A DNA stretch of 64,000 nt from Candidatus Leptofilum proximum (GCA_016710325.1 JADJXK010000002.1:4402001-4466000), one strand, 5' to 3'. Shown: positions 48,766 through 57,712, counted from the first letter of the stretch. A program made the numbers and translations. Notes: generated by a model not told the origin, from the sequence alone.

Positions 48766-51700
48766 GTGACAGCGGAACGATATAGCCATCTCCGGGTCGG
48801 TTTGGTAGGGCTGTTGCTGTTAGTTGGCAGCATCCTGTACATTCTGCTGCCGTTTTCGGCGCTGCGCTGGGCCCAATCTCCGTTTCTTGGCTTCTTTGTT
48901 GACCCCAACCTGGTGATAAACGATTCGGGCGAGCCGTCGTGGCCCAGCCAGGGAGATGCTCCCCTGGTGAGCTACCCGGATCGGATTACGGCCGTTAACA
49001 CCCAACCCGTCAGCACCATCGGCGAATTTCTAACTGCGCTGGAGGGCCTACAAACTGGCGAAGTGGTCAGCCTTACCCTGGTCCAGCCGCCGCCTGGCAT
49101 AGACATCGAACCCAACTTTCCTGAGCCAGAACGCATTGTAGAACTGCCCGTCATTCCCCTGACCCCCCTGAGTATCTGGAACCAGTTTGGCCTCTTCTAC
49201 CTCACTGGGCTGATCATGTTTATCATCGGTGTGTGGACGTTTTCGGTACGGCCCAAGGCCGAGGCGGCCCAGGTGTTTGCCTTGTTCATGGCCTTTGCCG
49301 CGCTGGCGGTGGGCGCTTTGTTTAACCTGCTTACCTCGCAGCAATTTGCCCGTATCTGGCTGCTGGCCCTGTCGTTGACGCCGGGACTGAGTGTATGGTT
49401 AGCGGCCGTTTTCCCTCACGAGATGAGTTTTGTCATTCGCTATCCGCGCAGCAAGTGGCTGCTGCTGCTGCCGGGGCTGGCGGCCGGTATTTGGGCGCAA
49501 TTCTGGCTGTATAACGAGGCCAACGCCTGGTATTATGCCATTCCCTGGCGCACCCTATTTTTGCTCAATGCGTTGGGCATTCTCCTCTCGCTGGCGCTGA
49601 TGGCTTACCGGGGGGTGTGGTCCCCTTCACCCCTGGTGCGGCAGCAGGCACGCATCATCCTGGTGGGCAGCCTGTTTGCTTTTACGCCGCTGGTGCTCTT
49701 TTTTATTCCCGCTTCGCAAATGGTGGATGTGGCCTGGCTGCCCTCGGCGTTTTATTTGCCGCCGCTGGTCATTTACCCGCTGGCCATTGCCTACACCATC
49801 ATTCGCTACCGGCTGCTGGATGTGGACCAGATCATGCGCCGCTCACTCTCTTACGGCCTCATGACGGGGCTGCTGCTGGCGGCTTTTGTGCTGGTGACGG
49901 TTGGCCTGAGCAACACGTTTGGCACCATCATTGAAAATCCCGTTGTCCTGGCGATTTTGATTGTTCTCCTGGTTCTGGCCTTTAACCCGGTGCGTGGCAA
50001 GCTGCAAGAGGCCATCGACCAGCTCTTTTTCCGCGAGCCGGTGGCGCTGGACAAGCTGCTGCGGGCGTATAACCGGGCGTTGACAACGGCCGTAAACACC
50101 GACCAGGTTGCCAATACCCTGCTGAAATACGTCTCCTCCGGCGTGCCGGAAGCCACGCCGCACCTCTTTTTGCCCGATGCCCAGATGAATTATTTTGCCA
50201 GCTACAACAACCACACCTCGGGGCGGCTTAATGTGGAATCGCCGCTGGTGGCCTACATGAGCCAGACCAACGGGCCGATTGACCTGACAGAGGAGCGGGC
50301 CTGGCCGGAGTCCCTGGCTGGCCAAACGGAGGCGGTGCAGGCGTTAAATGCGGCCGTTTTGGTGCCCATCAACAACGGCCGTGAACTGCTTGGCTGGCTG
50401 TCGCTTTCCCCCAAGCAAAACCGGCAGCACTTCCGCCCGGCGGAAATCAATTACATCGGCTCACTGGTGGACCAATCTTTGATTGGCCTGGAGCGGGCCA
50501 ACGTGATCCGGCGGCTGGAGACACGCGTGGCCGAGCTGGACATGTTGAGCCAGTTCTCCCAGGCGCTGAACTTCACCATTGATTTTGACGCCCTGCTGGA
50601 GCTGGTCTTTACCAATTTCCAGCGCCTGCTGGGCATCAATGACTTTTTTATCTCGCTGCGCGACAAGGCCACCAAGCAGATTTACACGGTGTTTTACCTG
50701 GAAGACGGCGAGCGCTACGAAGACAAGGAAGGGTCAACAAAACTGGTGACCGATCCGGCGATTCATCAAGTGATCAACATGGGGCAGATGGTGGTGAAGG
50801 AGGATGAATATGGCCGTTCCTGGATCGCTGCCCCCCTCAATGCCGGAGCCGATACGCTGGGCGCCATTCACACCTTTTACCGCGACCCGGCCTACAAAAT
50901 CCGCGCCCGGCAGCAGCAGCTTTTCACCGTCTTTGCCGACCGTACGGCCACTGCCCTGGAGCGCATCGATACCAACAAGCGGCTGCAGGAGCGTGCCCAG
51001 CAGTTGGAGATCATGAACCAGGTCACCTTCTCGCTGGCGGCCACCAAGGAGCTGGACCCGCTGCTGGAGCTTATCCTGGACAAGGCCATCGAGCTGCTGG
51101 ACACAGAAGCGGGCACCTTCATGATTTCCCGCGAGGCGGATGGCGAGCTGGAGTTCCGCGTGGCGCGCGGTCCGGCCAGTGACGGGTTGGTGGGGCGGCG
51201 GCTGCCGCTGGGTGCGGGTCTGGCGGGAACGGCCGCCCAAACCGGCCGCGCCATCATCTCCAACCGGGTGCAGGAAGACGAGCGCTGGTTTTCGGCCGTA
51301 GATGCCGGGTCCGACTTTAACTCGCAGTCGATCCTCACCGTGCCGCTGGTGCGGCAGACCACCGTGTTAGGCGTGCTGCAAGTCATCAACAAGCGAAACG
51401 GTATCGAATTCAGCCTGGAAGACCAGAGCCTGCTGACGGCTTTCGCCGGGCAGGCGGTGGTGGCCATGGAAAATGCCCGGCTGCTGGCCCAAACAGACGA
51501 GGCGCTGCAAAAAAGCGTCGATGAACTGTTTCTCTTGCAGCAGCTGGATCGTGATCTGAGCACCACGCTGGATTTGGACCACGTGCTCAACCTGACCCTC
51601 AGCCGGATGTTGAGCATTTACCAGGGAGTGGCCGGATCGATTGTGCTGGTGAATGAAACCAACGAGATTTACCGGGTAGTGGCCCAGGGGTATGACGATA

Positions 51701-52725
51701 CGTTTGACGAGACAAAGATTTCGGCGGACAAGGGGTTGATCAGCCAGGTTATTCAATCTCGGCAGCCGCACAATGCGCCTAATGTACATGAGGAACCGCG
51801 CTATATCGCTGCCAATTTCAACACCCACTCCCAGATGACCCTGCCGTTTATCAACAAGCAGGCACTCATCGGTGTGATTGCCATCGAGAGTGATGTGATC
51901 GGGAAGTATACGGACGATGATTTGCAAACGGCCGTACGCATCACCAACCACGCCGCTGCCGCCATCGCCAACGCCATCCTCTACGACAAGGTCAACGAAG
52001 CCAACCAGGCCAAGTCCGAATTTGTCTCCATGGTCTCCCACGAACTAAAAACGCCGATGACCTCACTGCGCGGCTACACCGATTTGCTCCTTTCCGGCAT
52101 GACGGGCGAATTAACCGACCAGCAGCGCAACTTTCTCGAAGTCATGGCGGCCAACATCAAGCGCATGAGCCAGCAAATTCAGGACCTTACCGACATCTCC
52201 CGCATCGAGACCGGCCAGCTGCACATCGAACTGTCGCCCACCTCCTTTGTCAACGTGGTTAACGAGACCATGCAAACCGTGAAAGGGCTGTGCGACGAGA
52301 AAGGCATTCGCGTGCACCTGGAGCTGCCCGATGAGCTGCCGCCCATCATGGCCGACAAAGGCCGCATGGTGCAGGTGCTGACCAACCTGCTGAGCAACGC
52401 CTGCAAATACTCGCCGCCCGACACCGATGTCACCGTCAGCTTCATGCCGCGTATGGTGGCCCAGGAAGCGACGGGCGAAATGCAGGCGATGGTGTGGTGC
52501 TGCGTCAAAGACAGCGGCTACGGCATCTCCGAAAACGATTTGGAGAAGCTGTTCACCAAGTTCTTCCGTTCCGAGGACCCCAACATTCGCCAGGCCAAGG
52601 GCACCGGGTTGGGGCTGTCGATCACCAAAGGTATCGTCGAGCTGCACGGCGGGGAGATTTGGGTGGAAAGCAAGCTGGGCGAAGGCACCGCTTTTCAATT
52701 CACCATTCCCCAGGCCGTGTCTTAG
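48766..52725 (+). CDS. Multi-GAF membrane sensor histidine kinase with N-terminal PDZ-like segment
   Basis: 1319 residues, GTG start. Helix 1 (about 10-32) is followed by an outside PDZ-like stretch (DRITAVNTQPVSTIGEFLTAL), then about eight helices up to residue 410. Four GAF-like units follow (about 425-570, 585-740, 745-900, 915-1075), the first degenerate. HisKA has its phospho-accepting His in SMVSHELKTPMTSLRGY (about 1090). The HATPase domain (about 1190-1315) has LLSNACKYSPPDTD, VKDSGYGISENDLEKLF and GTGLGLSITKGIVELHGG. No regulator gene is adjacent. Such kinases integrate several ligands; the signal is unknown. Confidence 0.92.
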   Translation: MTAERYSHLRVGLVGLLLLVGSILYILLPFSALRWAQSPFLGFFVDPNLVINDSGEPSWPSQGDAPLVSYPDRITAVNTQPVSTIGEFLTALEGLQTGEVVSLTLVQPPPGIDIEPNFPEPERIVELPVIPLTPLSIWNQFGLFYLTGLIMFIIGVWTFSVRPKAEAAQVFALFMAFAALAVGALFNLLTSQQFARIWLLALSLTPGLSVWLAAVFPHEMSFVIRYPRSKWLLLLPGLAAGIWAQFWLYNEANAWYYAIPWRTLFLLNALGILLSLALMAYRGVWSPSPLVRQQARIILVGSLFAFTPLVLFFIPASQMVDVAWLPSAFYLPPLVIYPLAIAYTIIRYRLLDVDQIMRRSLSYGLMTGLLLAAFVLVTVGLSNTFGTIIENPVVLAILIVLLVLAFNPVRGKLQEAIDQLFFREPVALDKLLRAYNRALTTAVNTDQVANTLLKYVSSGVPEATPHLFLPDAQMNYFASYNNHTSGRLNVESPLVAYMSQTNGPIDLTEERAWPESLAGQTEAVQALNAAVLVPINNGRELLGWLSLSPKQNRQHFRPAEINYIGSLVDQSLIGLERANVIRRLETRVAELDMLSQFSQALNFTIDFDALLELVFTNFQRLLGINDFFISLRDKATKQIYTVFYLEDGERYEDKEGSTKLVTDPAIHQVINMGQMVVKEDEYGRSWIAAPLNAGADTLGAIHTFYRDPAYKIRARQQQLFTVFADRTATALERIDTNKRLQERAQQLEIMNQVTFSLAATKELDPLLELILDKAIELLDTEAGTFMISREADGELEFRVARGPASDGLVGRRLPLGAGLAGTAAQTGRAIISNRVQEDERWFSAVDAGSDFNSQSILTVPLVRQTTVLGVLQVINKRNGIEFSLEDQSLLTAFAGQAVVAMENARLLAQTDEALQKSVDELFLLQQLDRDLSTTLDLDHVLNLTLSRMLSIYQGVAGSIVLVNETNEIYRVVAQGYDDTFDETKISADKGLISQVIQSRQPHNAPNVHEEPRYIAANFNTHSQMTLPFINKQALIGVIAIESDVIGKYTDDDLQTAVRITNHAAAAIANAILYDKVNEANQAKSEFVSMVSHELKTPMTSLRGYTDLLLSGMTGELTDQQRNFLEVMAANIKRMSQQIQDLTDISRIETGQLHIELSPTSFVNVVNETMQTVKGLCDEKGIRVHLELPDELPPIMADKGRMVQVLTNLLSNACKYSPPDTDVTVSFMPRMVAQEATGEMQAMVWCCVKDSGYGISENDLEKLFTKFFRSEDPNIRQAKGTGLGLSITKGIVELHGGEIWVESKLGEGTAFQFTIPQAVS

Positions 52726-52795
52726 CCGGGCAGGCAGTAAACTTTTTGCCCCCGTTTTGATACTTAAAATTTCGTAAATCGGCCGTCTGGTCTTA

Positions 52796-52823
52796 TTGAC
52801 ATCAATAGCTTGTTCGTTATACT
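52796..52823 (+). promoter_or_regulatory. Consensus promoter upstream of the SWIM gene
   Basis: TTGACA (52796-52801), 16-nt spacer, TATACT (52818-52823). Transcription should begin near 52830. Confidence 0.8.
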
Positions 52824-52829
52824 TGGAGC

Positions 52830-52905
52830 ATGGATGATAAAACAACATCATCAGTTGCTAAATACAACATCAGCCCACGGCGCACGCATTTTGCGTGCGT
52901 TTTTT
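52830..52905 (+). ncRNA. Candidate short transcript or attenuator leader
   Basis: The interval runs from the predicted transcription start to a terminator, about 75 nt. It also contains an open frame from ATG 52830 (28 codons, MDDKTTSSVAKY at its start) that ends at 52916, past the hairpin. It could be a small RNA, a leader peptide attenuator for the SWIM gene, or both. No known RNA family was recognised. Confidence 0.45.
52881..52905 (+). terminator. Intrinsic terminator in the SWIM gene leader
   Basis: CGCACGCA (52881-52888) pairs with TGCGTGCG (52892-52899), followed by TTTTTT. It lies 57 nt before the SWIM gene ATG. Confidence 0.85.
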
Positions 52906-52961
52906 GTTTCTATTAACCGGAAGTCCTTTAAAACCCTTAGCAGAGAGGAGTGTGAAAAATT

Positions 52962-53207
52962 ATGGACTATGGCATGATTGGAAAGATTGAGAAGTCAAAA
53001 TTCTACGCACAGGAGCCCGAACGGTTTAGTTTTGATTCTTTTACTGTCCGGCTTGAAGGAGACAGCGGTGGCGTGCACAACATTAAGTACGATGTAGGCC
53101 ACTGGGACTGCGATTGCAGCTTCTTTCACAGTCGTGGTTACTGCAGCCACACCATGGCCATTGAACGCGTATTAGGCGAAATGCTTGGCCAACCATCCGT
53201 TGCATAA
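52962..53207 (+). CDS. Stand-alone SWIM zinc-finger mini-protein
   Basis: 81 residues, GAGAGGAG upstream of the ATG. The C-terminal half is a SWIM finger: W-D-C-D-C followed by FFHSRGYCSHTMAIERVLG, that is C-x-C ... C-x-H. SWIM fingers bind DNA or protein and usually form part of ATPases or transposases; here the domain is alone. The N-terminal half (EPERFSFDSFTVRLEGDSGG) supplies beta strands. It has its own terminator at 53239. Confidence 0.85.
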   Translation: MDYGMIGKIEKSKFYAQEPERFSFDSFTVRLEGDSGGVHNIKYDVGHWDCDCSFFHSRGYCSHTMAIERVLGEMLGQPSVA

Positions 53208-53238
53208 GTAGACACCCCACATTAAATTTGAAAGCGAT

Positions 53239-53266
53239 GCCCGACCGTCAGGTCGGGCTTTTTTTT
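53239..53266 (+). terminator. Rho-independent terminator after the SWIM gene
   Basis: GCCCGACC (53239-53246) pairs with GGTCGGGC (53251-53258) and is followed by eight T. Confidence 0.93.
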
Positions 53267-53417
53267 GCTATAATCCCTGGCTCAGGAAGTAACCTACCTT
53301 CTGATATCCGCACGAGCGCGCTGCGCGCCGTGCGGGGAGCGCCGAGGCGATGCCCTTGCTCCAGGTAGGGTTGAGCGCTTACCTAAAAACAACTCGAATG
53401 ATGGCAGGAGAAAGCGT

Positions 53418-54035
53418 GTGACAATTGGCGGCGTGCAGTTTGACTTGAAAATAACGTTTCTAATTATCCTGGGGACGGTGGTGCCGATGCTGGATTATTA
53501 TGGGCACAAGATCACCAGCACCAAGGCGTATGACCGCATGATCTGGTACTTTGTCATCCCCATGCTGGTTATTCTGGTCATTTTTCGCGAATCACCGGCG
53601 GAGTATGGCTTCAGGATTGGCAAGTGGCAGACGGGGCTGGCCTGGGTGGTGGGTGCCTGCACGGCGATGGCCATTATTTTGTATTTTGTGGCCCGCCAAC
53701 CGAGCATGACGCAGTATTATCAGAACCGCGCGCCTCAGGAAATCTGGCGCATTATTTATCTGAACGGAGTCGATTTGTTTGGCTGGGAGTTTATCTGGCG
53801 GGGGGTAATGCTGTTTGCCTTTGCCCGCGAATTTGGCCCAGGGGCAGCCATCTTTTTGCAGGCGGTGCCGTTTGCCTTTATGCACCTGGGCAAGCCGGAA
53901 GTGGAAACGTTGAGCACAATTTTTGGTGGGGCGGGCTTTGGTTTTGTAGCGTGGCAGTCAGAGTCGTTTTTGTACCCGTGGTTGATTCACTGGTTTATTG
54001 CCACGTTTACGATGGTGATTGCTGTAAGGGCTTAG
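53418..54035 (+). CDS. CPBP-family intramembrane protease-like protein
   Basis: 205 residues, GTG start, AGGAG upstream. Six hydrophobic segments. The conserved region is FGWEFIWRGVMLFAFAREFG, where the usual E-E-x-x-x-R motif appears with a single Glu (E-F-I-W-R), followed by QAVPFAFMHLGKPEVE (F-x-x-x-H) and a last motif in LYPWLIHWFIATF. CPBP proteins are Abi/Rce1-like membrane glutamic peptidases or scaffold proteins. The reduced E-E motif leaves activity open. One base separates it from the methyltransferase-like gene. Confidence 0.83.
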   Translation: MTIGGVQFDLKITFLIILGTVVPMLDYYGHKITSTKAYDRMIWYFVIPMLVILVIFRESPAEYGFRIGKWQTGLAWVVGACTAMAIILYFVARQPSMTQYYQNRAPQEIWRIIYLNGVDLFGWEFIWRGVMLFAFAREFGPGAAIFLQAVPFAFMHLGKPEVETLSTIFGGAGFGFVAWQSESFLYPWLIHWFIATFTMVIAVRA

Positions 54036-54036
54036 C

Positions 54037-55266
54037 ATGGAAATGATCACGCTGGATGTAACGGAAATGGCGCACGGCGGTTCGGCAATTGGCCGGGCCA
54101 GGCGGGGCCGCACGGTATTTGTGCCGCTGACGATTCCGGGGGAAAAGGTGCGGGCGCAAATTGTTTCTGAGAAGAACAAATATGCCCAGGCGGAACTGAT
54201 CCAGGTTTTGCAGCCTTCGCCGGAGCGGGTGGCGCCGCGCTGCCAGCATTTTGGCGTGTGCGGTGGCTGCCACTTCCAGCACATGGCTTACGCGGCGCAG
54301 CTGGCGGCCAAAGAAAGCGTGGTGCGTGACCAACTGGCGCGGTTGGGTGGGTTTAAGTCGGCCAACGTGCAACCAGTGGTGCCCAACTCGGAGCCATATG
54401 CCTACCAGGTGGAAATGGTGCTGAGCCCGGCGGGCAACGGCCGTCTCGGATACTGGTCACCTATTAAGCGAGAAGTAATTGCCATTGAGGAATGCCCCAT
54501 TTCGCGGCCAGAGCTGGTGGCCCTGCTGCACGACGTGGAGCTGGATCTGCCCGGCCTGCGCAAACTTTCCCTGCGCATTGGTGATGACGAGGCGCTGCTG
54601 GCGGCCATCGAGGTGGATGACGTGGAGCCGCCAGAGTTGGAGGCCGATTTCCCTATCTCCGTGGCCATTGTGCTGCCAGACAAAACGGCCGCTTCCCTCG
54701 TGGGCGACTTTTATTCGGTGCAGCAGGTAAACGGCCGTGACTTTCGTGTGTCGCCGGGGGTGGATATGGCAACCAGCCCGACCGCGATGCAGGCGGTGGT
54801 GCAAACCGTGCTGCGTTATGCGGCCCTCACCGGGCAGGAAACCGTCATTGAGCTGTTTAGCGGGGTGGGGACGTTAACTGCATTTCTGGCGGAACGGGCA
54901 AAGGAAGTAATTGCCGTCGAGCGCAATTCGGATGCTGTGGAGGACCTGGCCGTTAACCTGGATGATCGGGAAAATGTGGCGTTGTATGAAGAGGACGTGG
55001 AAGTGGTGCTGCCCACTTTGCCGACCGGCGTAGAGGTCATGGTGGTGCATCCCTGGGCCAACGGCCTGTCGCGCCAGGCGATTAGCGCCATTGGCCGGGC
55101 CGCGCCGCACCGGCTGATTTACGTGAGTTCCGACGTGGCTACCTTGGCGCGTGACGGCCGTTCCCTGCACCAAAGCGGCTACCAGCTGGTCGAGGTCCAA
55201 CCCATCGACATGCGGCCGCAAACCTTTCACATCGAAACCGTCTCCCTCTGGGTAAAAGAGAAATAG
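54037..55266 (+). CDS. TrmA/RlmD-family RNA uracil-C5 methyltransferase-like protein, catalytic Cys missing
   Basis: 409 residues. An N-terminal TRAM domain (about 1-60, VTEMAHGGSAIGRARRGRTVFV) precedes the Fe-S motif CQHFGVCGGCHFQHM. The SAM site has VIELFSGVGTLTAFLA and VIAVERNSDAVEDL. In known members the D-P-P-R motif and Y-V-S-C-x-P-x-T-L-A-R-D follow. Here these read MVVHPWANGLSRQAI and YVSSDVATLARD, so the nucleophilic Cys (about residue 365) is Ser and D-P-P-R is lost. The terminal Glu of FHIETVSL is kept. It may bind SAM and RNA without methylating uracil. Confidence 0.85.
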   Translation: MEMITLDVTEMAHGGSAIGRARRGRTVFVPLTIPGEKVRAQIVSEKNKYAQAELIQVLQPSPERVAPRCQHFGVCGGCHFQHMAYAAQLAAKESVVRDQLARLGGFKSANVQPVVPNSEPYAYQVEMVLSPAGNGRLGYWSPIKREVIAIEECPISRPELVALLHDVELDLPGLRKLSLRIGDDEALLAAIEVDDVEPPELEADFPISVAIVLPDKTAASLVGDFYSVQQVNGRDFRVSPGVDMATSPTAMQAVVQTVLRYAALTGQETVIELFSGVGTLTAFLAERAKEVIAVERNSDAVEDLAVNLDDRENVALYEEDVEVVLPTLPTGVEVMVVHPWANGLSRQAISAIGRAAPHRLIYVSSDVATLARDGRSLHQSGYQLVEVQPIDMRPQTFHIETVSLWVKEK

Positions 55267-55344
55267 TTAACCGCAGAGACGCAGAGGGCGCTGAGTTTTT
55301 TGATTTAGAATCTCTATGCTCTCTGTGCCCTCTGTGGCGCTTAA
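55266..55344. repeat. Inverted repeat, CGCAGAGACGCAGAGG family
   Basis: TTAACCGCAGAGACGCAGAG and, 35 nt later, CTCTGTGCCCTCTGTGGCG with TTAA at the end. It lies between two convergent genes, flush with the stop of the TrmA-like gene and reaching the stop of the DUF3467-like gene. Confidence 0.75.
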
Positions 55345-55682
55345 TCTTCGTCTTTGTCGCCCCCTTGCTGCGGAAAACGGAAAAACTGGTCGGCCAGGTT
55401 GGTGGGCAGGCGGATTTCGCCAAACTGCCGCTCGTAGTTGGCGATGTTTTGCGCCAGGGCGCTTTGCAGCATTTTGGCGTGCATGGGGGACATGATTACC
55501 CGCGACAGCACGCGGCCGCGCGGCATACGCGGCAGCATCTGGGCAAAGTCCAGCACAATTTCCCCCGGCGTGTGGCTGATAAAGGCGAGGTTGGCGTAAA
55601 CGGCCGTTAATTCCTTGGGAATGTCAATGGCAATACGTTTTTGTGGATTTGGGTTTGGATTCGGATTGGGTGTGTCGTTCAT
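55341..55682 (-). CDS. DUF3467-like small protein
   Basis: 113 residues from ATG 55682 with GGAG seven bases upstream. An Asn/Pro repeat (NPNPNPNPQ) at the start is followed by YANLAFISHTPGEIVLDFAQMLP and RVIMSPMHAKMLQSALAQNI, the typical text of the DUF3467 family (cytoplasmic, unknown function). The tail is acidic. Confidence 0.8.
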   Translation of the reverse strand: MNDTPNPNPNPNPQKRIAIDIPKELTAVYANLAFISHTPGEIVLDFAQMLPRMPRGRVLSRVIMSPMHAKMLQSALAQNIANYERQFGEIRLPTNLADQFFRFPQQGGDKDED

Positions 55683-55921
55683 GTTCAATCTCCAAGTTGT
55701 AAACTAGATTCTGCATTCGTTGATGGGTGAGTCACCGATTTCCCCCGTTTGACAACCGGTGGCACTGGATCACCCTTGTAAGATACTTCAACTGGCCCGA
55801 TTTGAAAAATGCGCTCCGTTTGTTGGCTGCCTGCCCCTCGTGTAAAATTACGGCCGTGCCATGAGCGTTTTCGCAAAATTTGAGGCTGTCGGCGACGGCC
55901 GTCATCGTTTGGGGGATAATT

Positions 55922-56566
55922 GTGCTCAACAAAGAGAATCTGCTTTCTTACCTGTTGGTTTTGTTGGTTGGGATTATTTTAGGGGTGGGGGGATTGACCT
56001 TAACACGGCGGGTGCAGCCAGCCCAGATTATTATCCAGCCGCCTGCACCTACGGCGGCGCCGGATCCCACCGCCACGCCCGGCCCGCTGCATGTTTTTGT
56101 AAACGGCGCGGTAGCTGTCCCGGCTGTGTACGAACTGGTCCCAGGCAGCATTGTGCAGCAGGCCATTGAACAGGCCGGGGGATTTGCCGCCGAGGCGGAT
56201 ACGGCCGTTGTCAACCTGGCCTTTCCGCTGCAAGATGGCATGCAGATTTATGTGCCCACCGTCGAAGAAACGGCCGCACAGGGTCAGGCGGCCATCACCA
56301 ACCCGGTGGTGCGTACGGAAGGGATTGAGCTGGATACGGCCGTAAATGACGCGGCTGCCGCGCCGGGTGAGCTGGTTGACATAAATAGTGCAAGCGTGGC
56401 TGATCTGGACACCTTGCCTGGTATCGGTCCCAGTACGGCCGAAAAGATCGTAGAATACCGGGAGACCAACGGCCCGTTTGCCGCCATCGAGGAAATCATG
56501 AATGTATCCGGCATTGGCCCGGCTAAATTTGAACAGATTCAAGCGTTTATCACCGTAGGAGAGTGA
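55922..56566 (+). CDS. comEA: ComEA-like DNA-binding competence protein
   Basis: 214 residues from GTG 55922 with GGGGGA five bases upstream. One N-terminal helix (about 6-28), a Pro/Thr linker, an SLBB-like domain (about 52-115: LHVFVNGAVAVPAVYELVPG, DTAVVNLAFPLQDGMQIYVP) and a C-terminal helix-hairpin-helix pair (about 150-213: VDINSASVADLDTLPGIGPS, VSGIGPAKFEQIQAF). ComEA binds incoming double-stranded DNA at the membrane during transformation. The usual comEC partner is not downstream; a GT9 gene follows instead. Confidence 0.92.
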   Translation: MLNKENLLSYLLVLLVGIILGVGGLTLTRRVQPAQIIIQPPAPTAAPDPTATPGPLHVFVNGAVAVPAVYELVPGSIVQQAIEQAGGFAAEADTAVVNLAFPLQDGMQIYVPTVEETAAQGQAAITNPVVRTEGIELDTAVNDAAAAPGELVDINSASVADLDTLPGIGPSTAEKIVEYRETNGPFAAIEEIMNVSGIGPAKFEQIQAFITVGE

Positions 56567-56596
56567 GGAAGACCGGGTGGTTTTCCTGTTCTTTTT

Positions 56597-57712
56597 ATGC
56601 CCCAAGAGACCATCCTGACAACCATTGGTGCAAAACTGCTCAGCATTCCGTTTCGTCTGGCGCGACGGCCGTTTATTCCCCCCGGCAAAGCCCTCATTCT
56701 GCACCCCTGCTGCCTTAGCCAGGTGATGCTGGCCACGCCGCTGCTCTCGGTGCTGTCAGCTGCGTTTCCCAACACACGGTTTGATTGGGCCGTGAGCGAA
56801 TGGGCCAGGCCGGCTGTCGCCAAAAATCCTCAAATTACCGAGCTGATTCCTACGGGCGACCTGGGCTTGGCTTTTATGTCCGTTAACGAACTGCTGGGGG
56901 TGGTTGACCAACTGCGGCAGGGCGATTACGACACGTGCCTGATTCCAGGTCGCTCCAGCCTCTTATCCTGGGTAGCCTGGCAGGCGCGCATTCCCCAGCG
57001 GATTGGTCTGGCTTCCGGTGGGCGTGGTTTTGCCCAGACGCTGGTGGCGCCGCGGCGTACTGGCCAGCAGCATGCCGCGGACATTTATCTGTCGCTGGCC
57101 GAGGCGTGTGGCGTTGATCTTCCCCCTGGGGAACGCCCGCCGATGGCCTTTTACCCGGCCGATGATGACCGAACGGCCGTTACCCAGCGCCTGATCGATG
57201 ATTTGGATTGGTTGGGCGATGTACCCCTGGTGGTGATGCATCCTGGCGGCGGCGCTGGTTCCGTATATGAAGATCCCCGCAAACGATGGCCCAGCGAACG
57301 GTTTGTGCTGCTGGCCAACCATCTGGTGCGCCAGCACAAGGCACGCGTGCTGCTGGTGGGCAGCGCCCACGACCAGGAACTGTCCGCCGCCATCGCCGGG
57401 ATGACGTCGCAGCGCTGCGCCAACTGGACCGGGCGCATCACCCTGGGCGAACTGGGGGCGCTGGCCGAGATGGCCAACTTGTATGTGGGTAACGACACGG
57501 GGCCAACCCACATTGCTGCGGCCGTGGGCTGCCCCACGCTGGCCATTTTTGGCCCCAGCAATCCAGCCATCTCTGCGCCGTACTCTCCCGCCGAAGATCG
57601 GGTGGTGACGTTGTGGCGTGGGGGTGAGGAACGGCCGTTCACCTGGCAAGAAGGCGTCACCGTCAGCGAAGTCATCAAAGCCGCCGATGCCCTGCTGCGC
57701 CGCAAACCGTGA
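56597..57712 (+). CDS. Glycosyltransferase family 9 (heptosyltransferase-like)
   Basis: 371 residues, two Rossmann-like halves. The N-terminal half has LILHPCCLSQVMLATPLLSVL, where members usually show G-D; here C-C-L-S-Q stands instead. The C-terminal half carries VVMHPGGGAGSVYEDPRKRWPSERF, GRITLGELGALAEMANLYVGNDTGPTHIAAAVGCP and LAIFGPSNP, the nucleotide-sugar site of GT9. These enzymes transfer heptose or other sugars in envelope glycans. In a cell without LPS the acceptor must differ. Confidence 0.88.
   Translation: MPQETILTTIGAKLLSIPFRLARRPFIPPGKALILHPCCLSQVMLATPLLSVLSAAFPNTRFDWAVSEWARPAVAKNPQITELIPTGDLGLAFMSVNELLGVVDQLRQGDYDTCLIPGRSSLLSWVAWQARIPQRIGLASGGRGFAQTLVAPRRTGQQHAADIYLSLAEACGVDLPPGERPPMAFYPADDDRTAVTQRLIDDLDWLGDVPLVVMHPGGGAGSVYEDPRKRWPSERFVLLANHLVRQHKARVLLVGSAHDQELSAAIAGMTSQRCANWTGRITLGELGALAEMANLYVGNDTGPTHIAAAVGCPTLAIFGPSNPAISAPYSPAEDRVVTLWRGGEERPFTWQEGVTVSEVIKAADALLRRKP

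Noticed and set aside
53268..53417. Possible tRNA-like or repeat structure (GCACGAGCGCGCTGCGCGCCGTGC)
   Set aside because: Strong GC hairpin potential but no cloverleaf, anticodon arm or T-loop consensus, and I found no clear second copy.
56597..57712. LPS heptosyltransferase implying an outer membrane
   Set aside because: GT9 enzymes also act on other glycans. No lipid A, Lpt or BAM genes are present and the Tad system lacks a secretin, so LPS is not supported.
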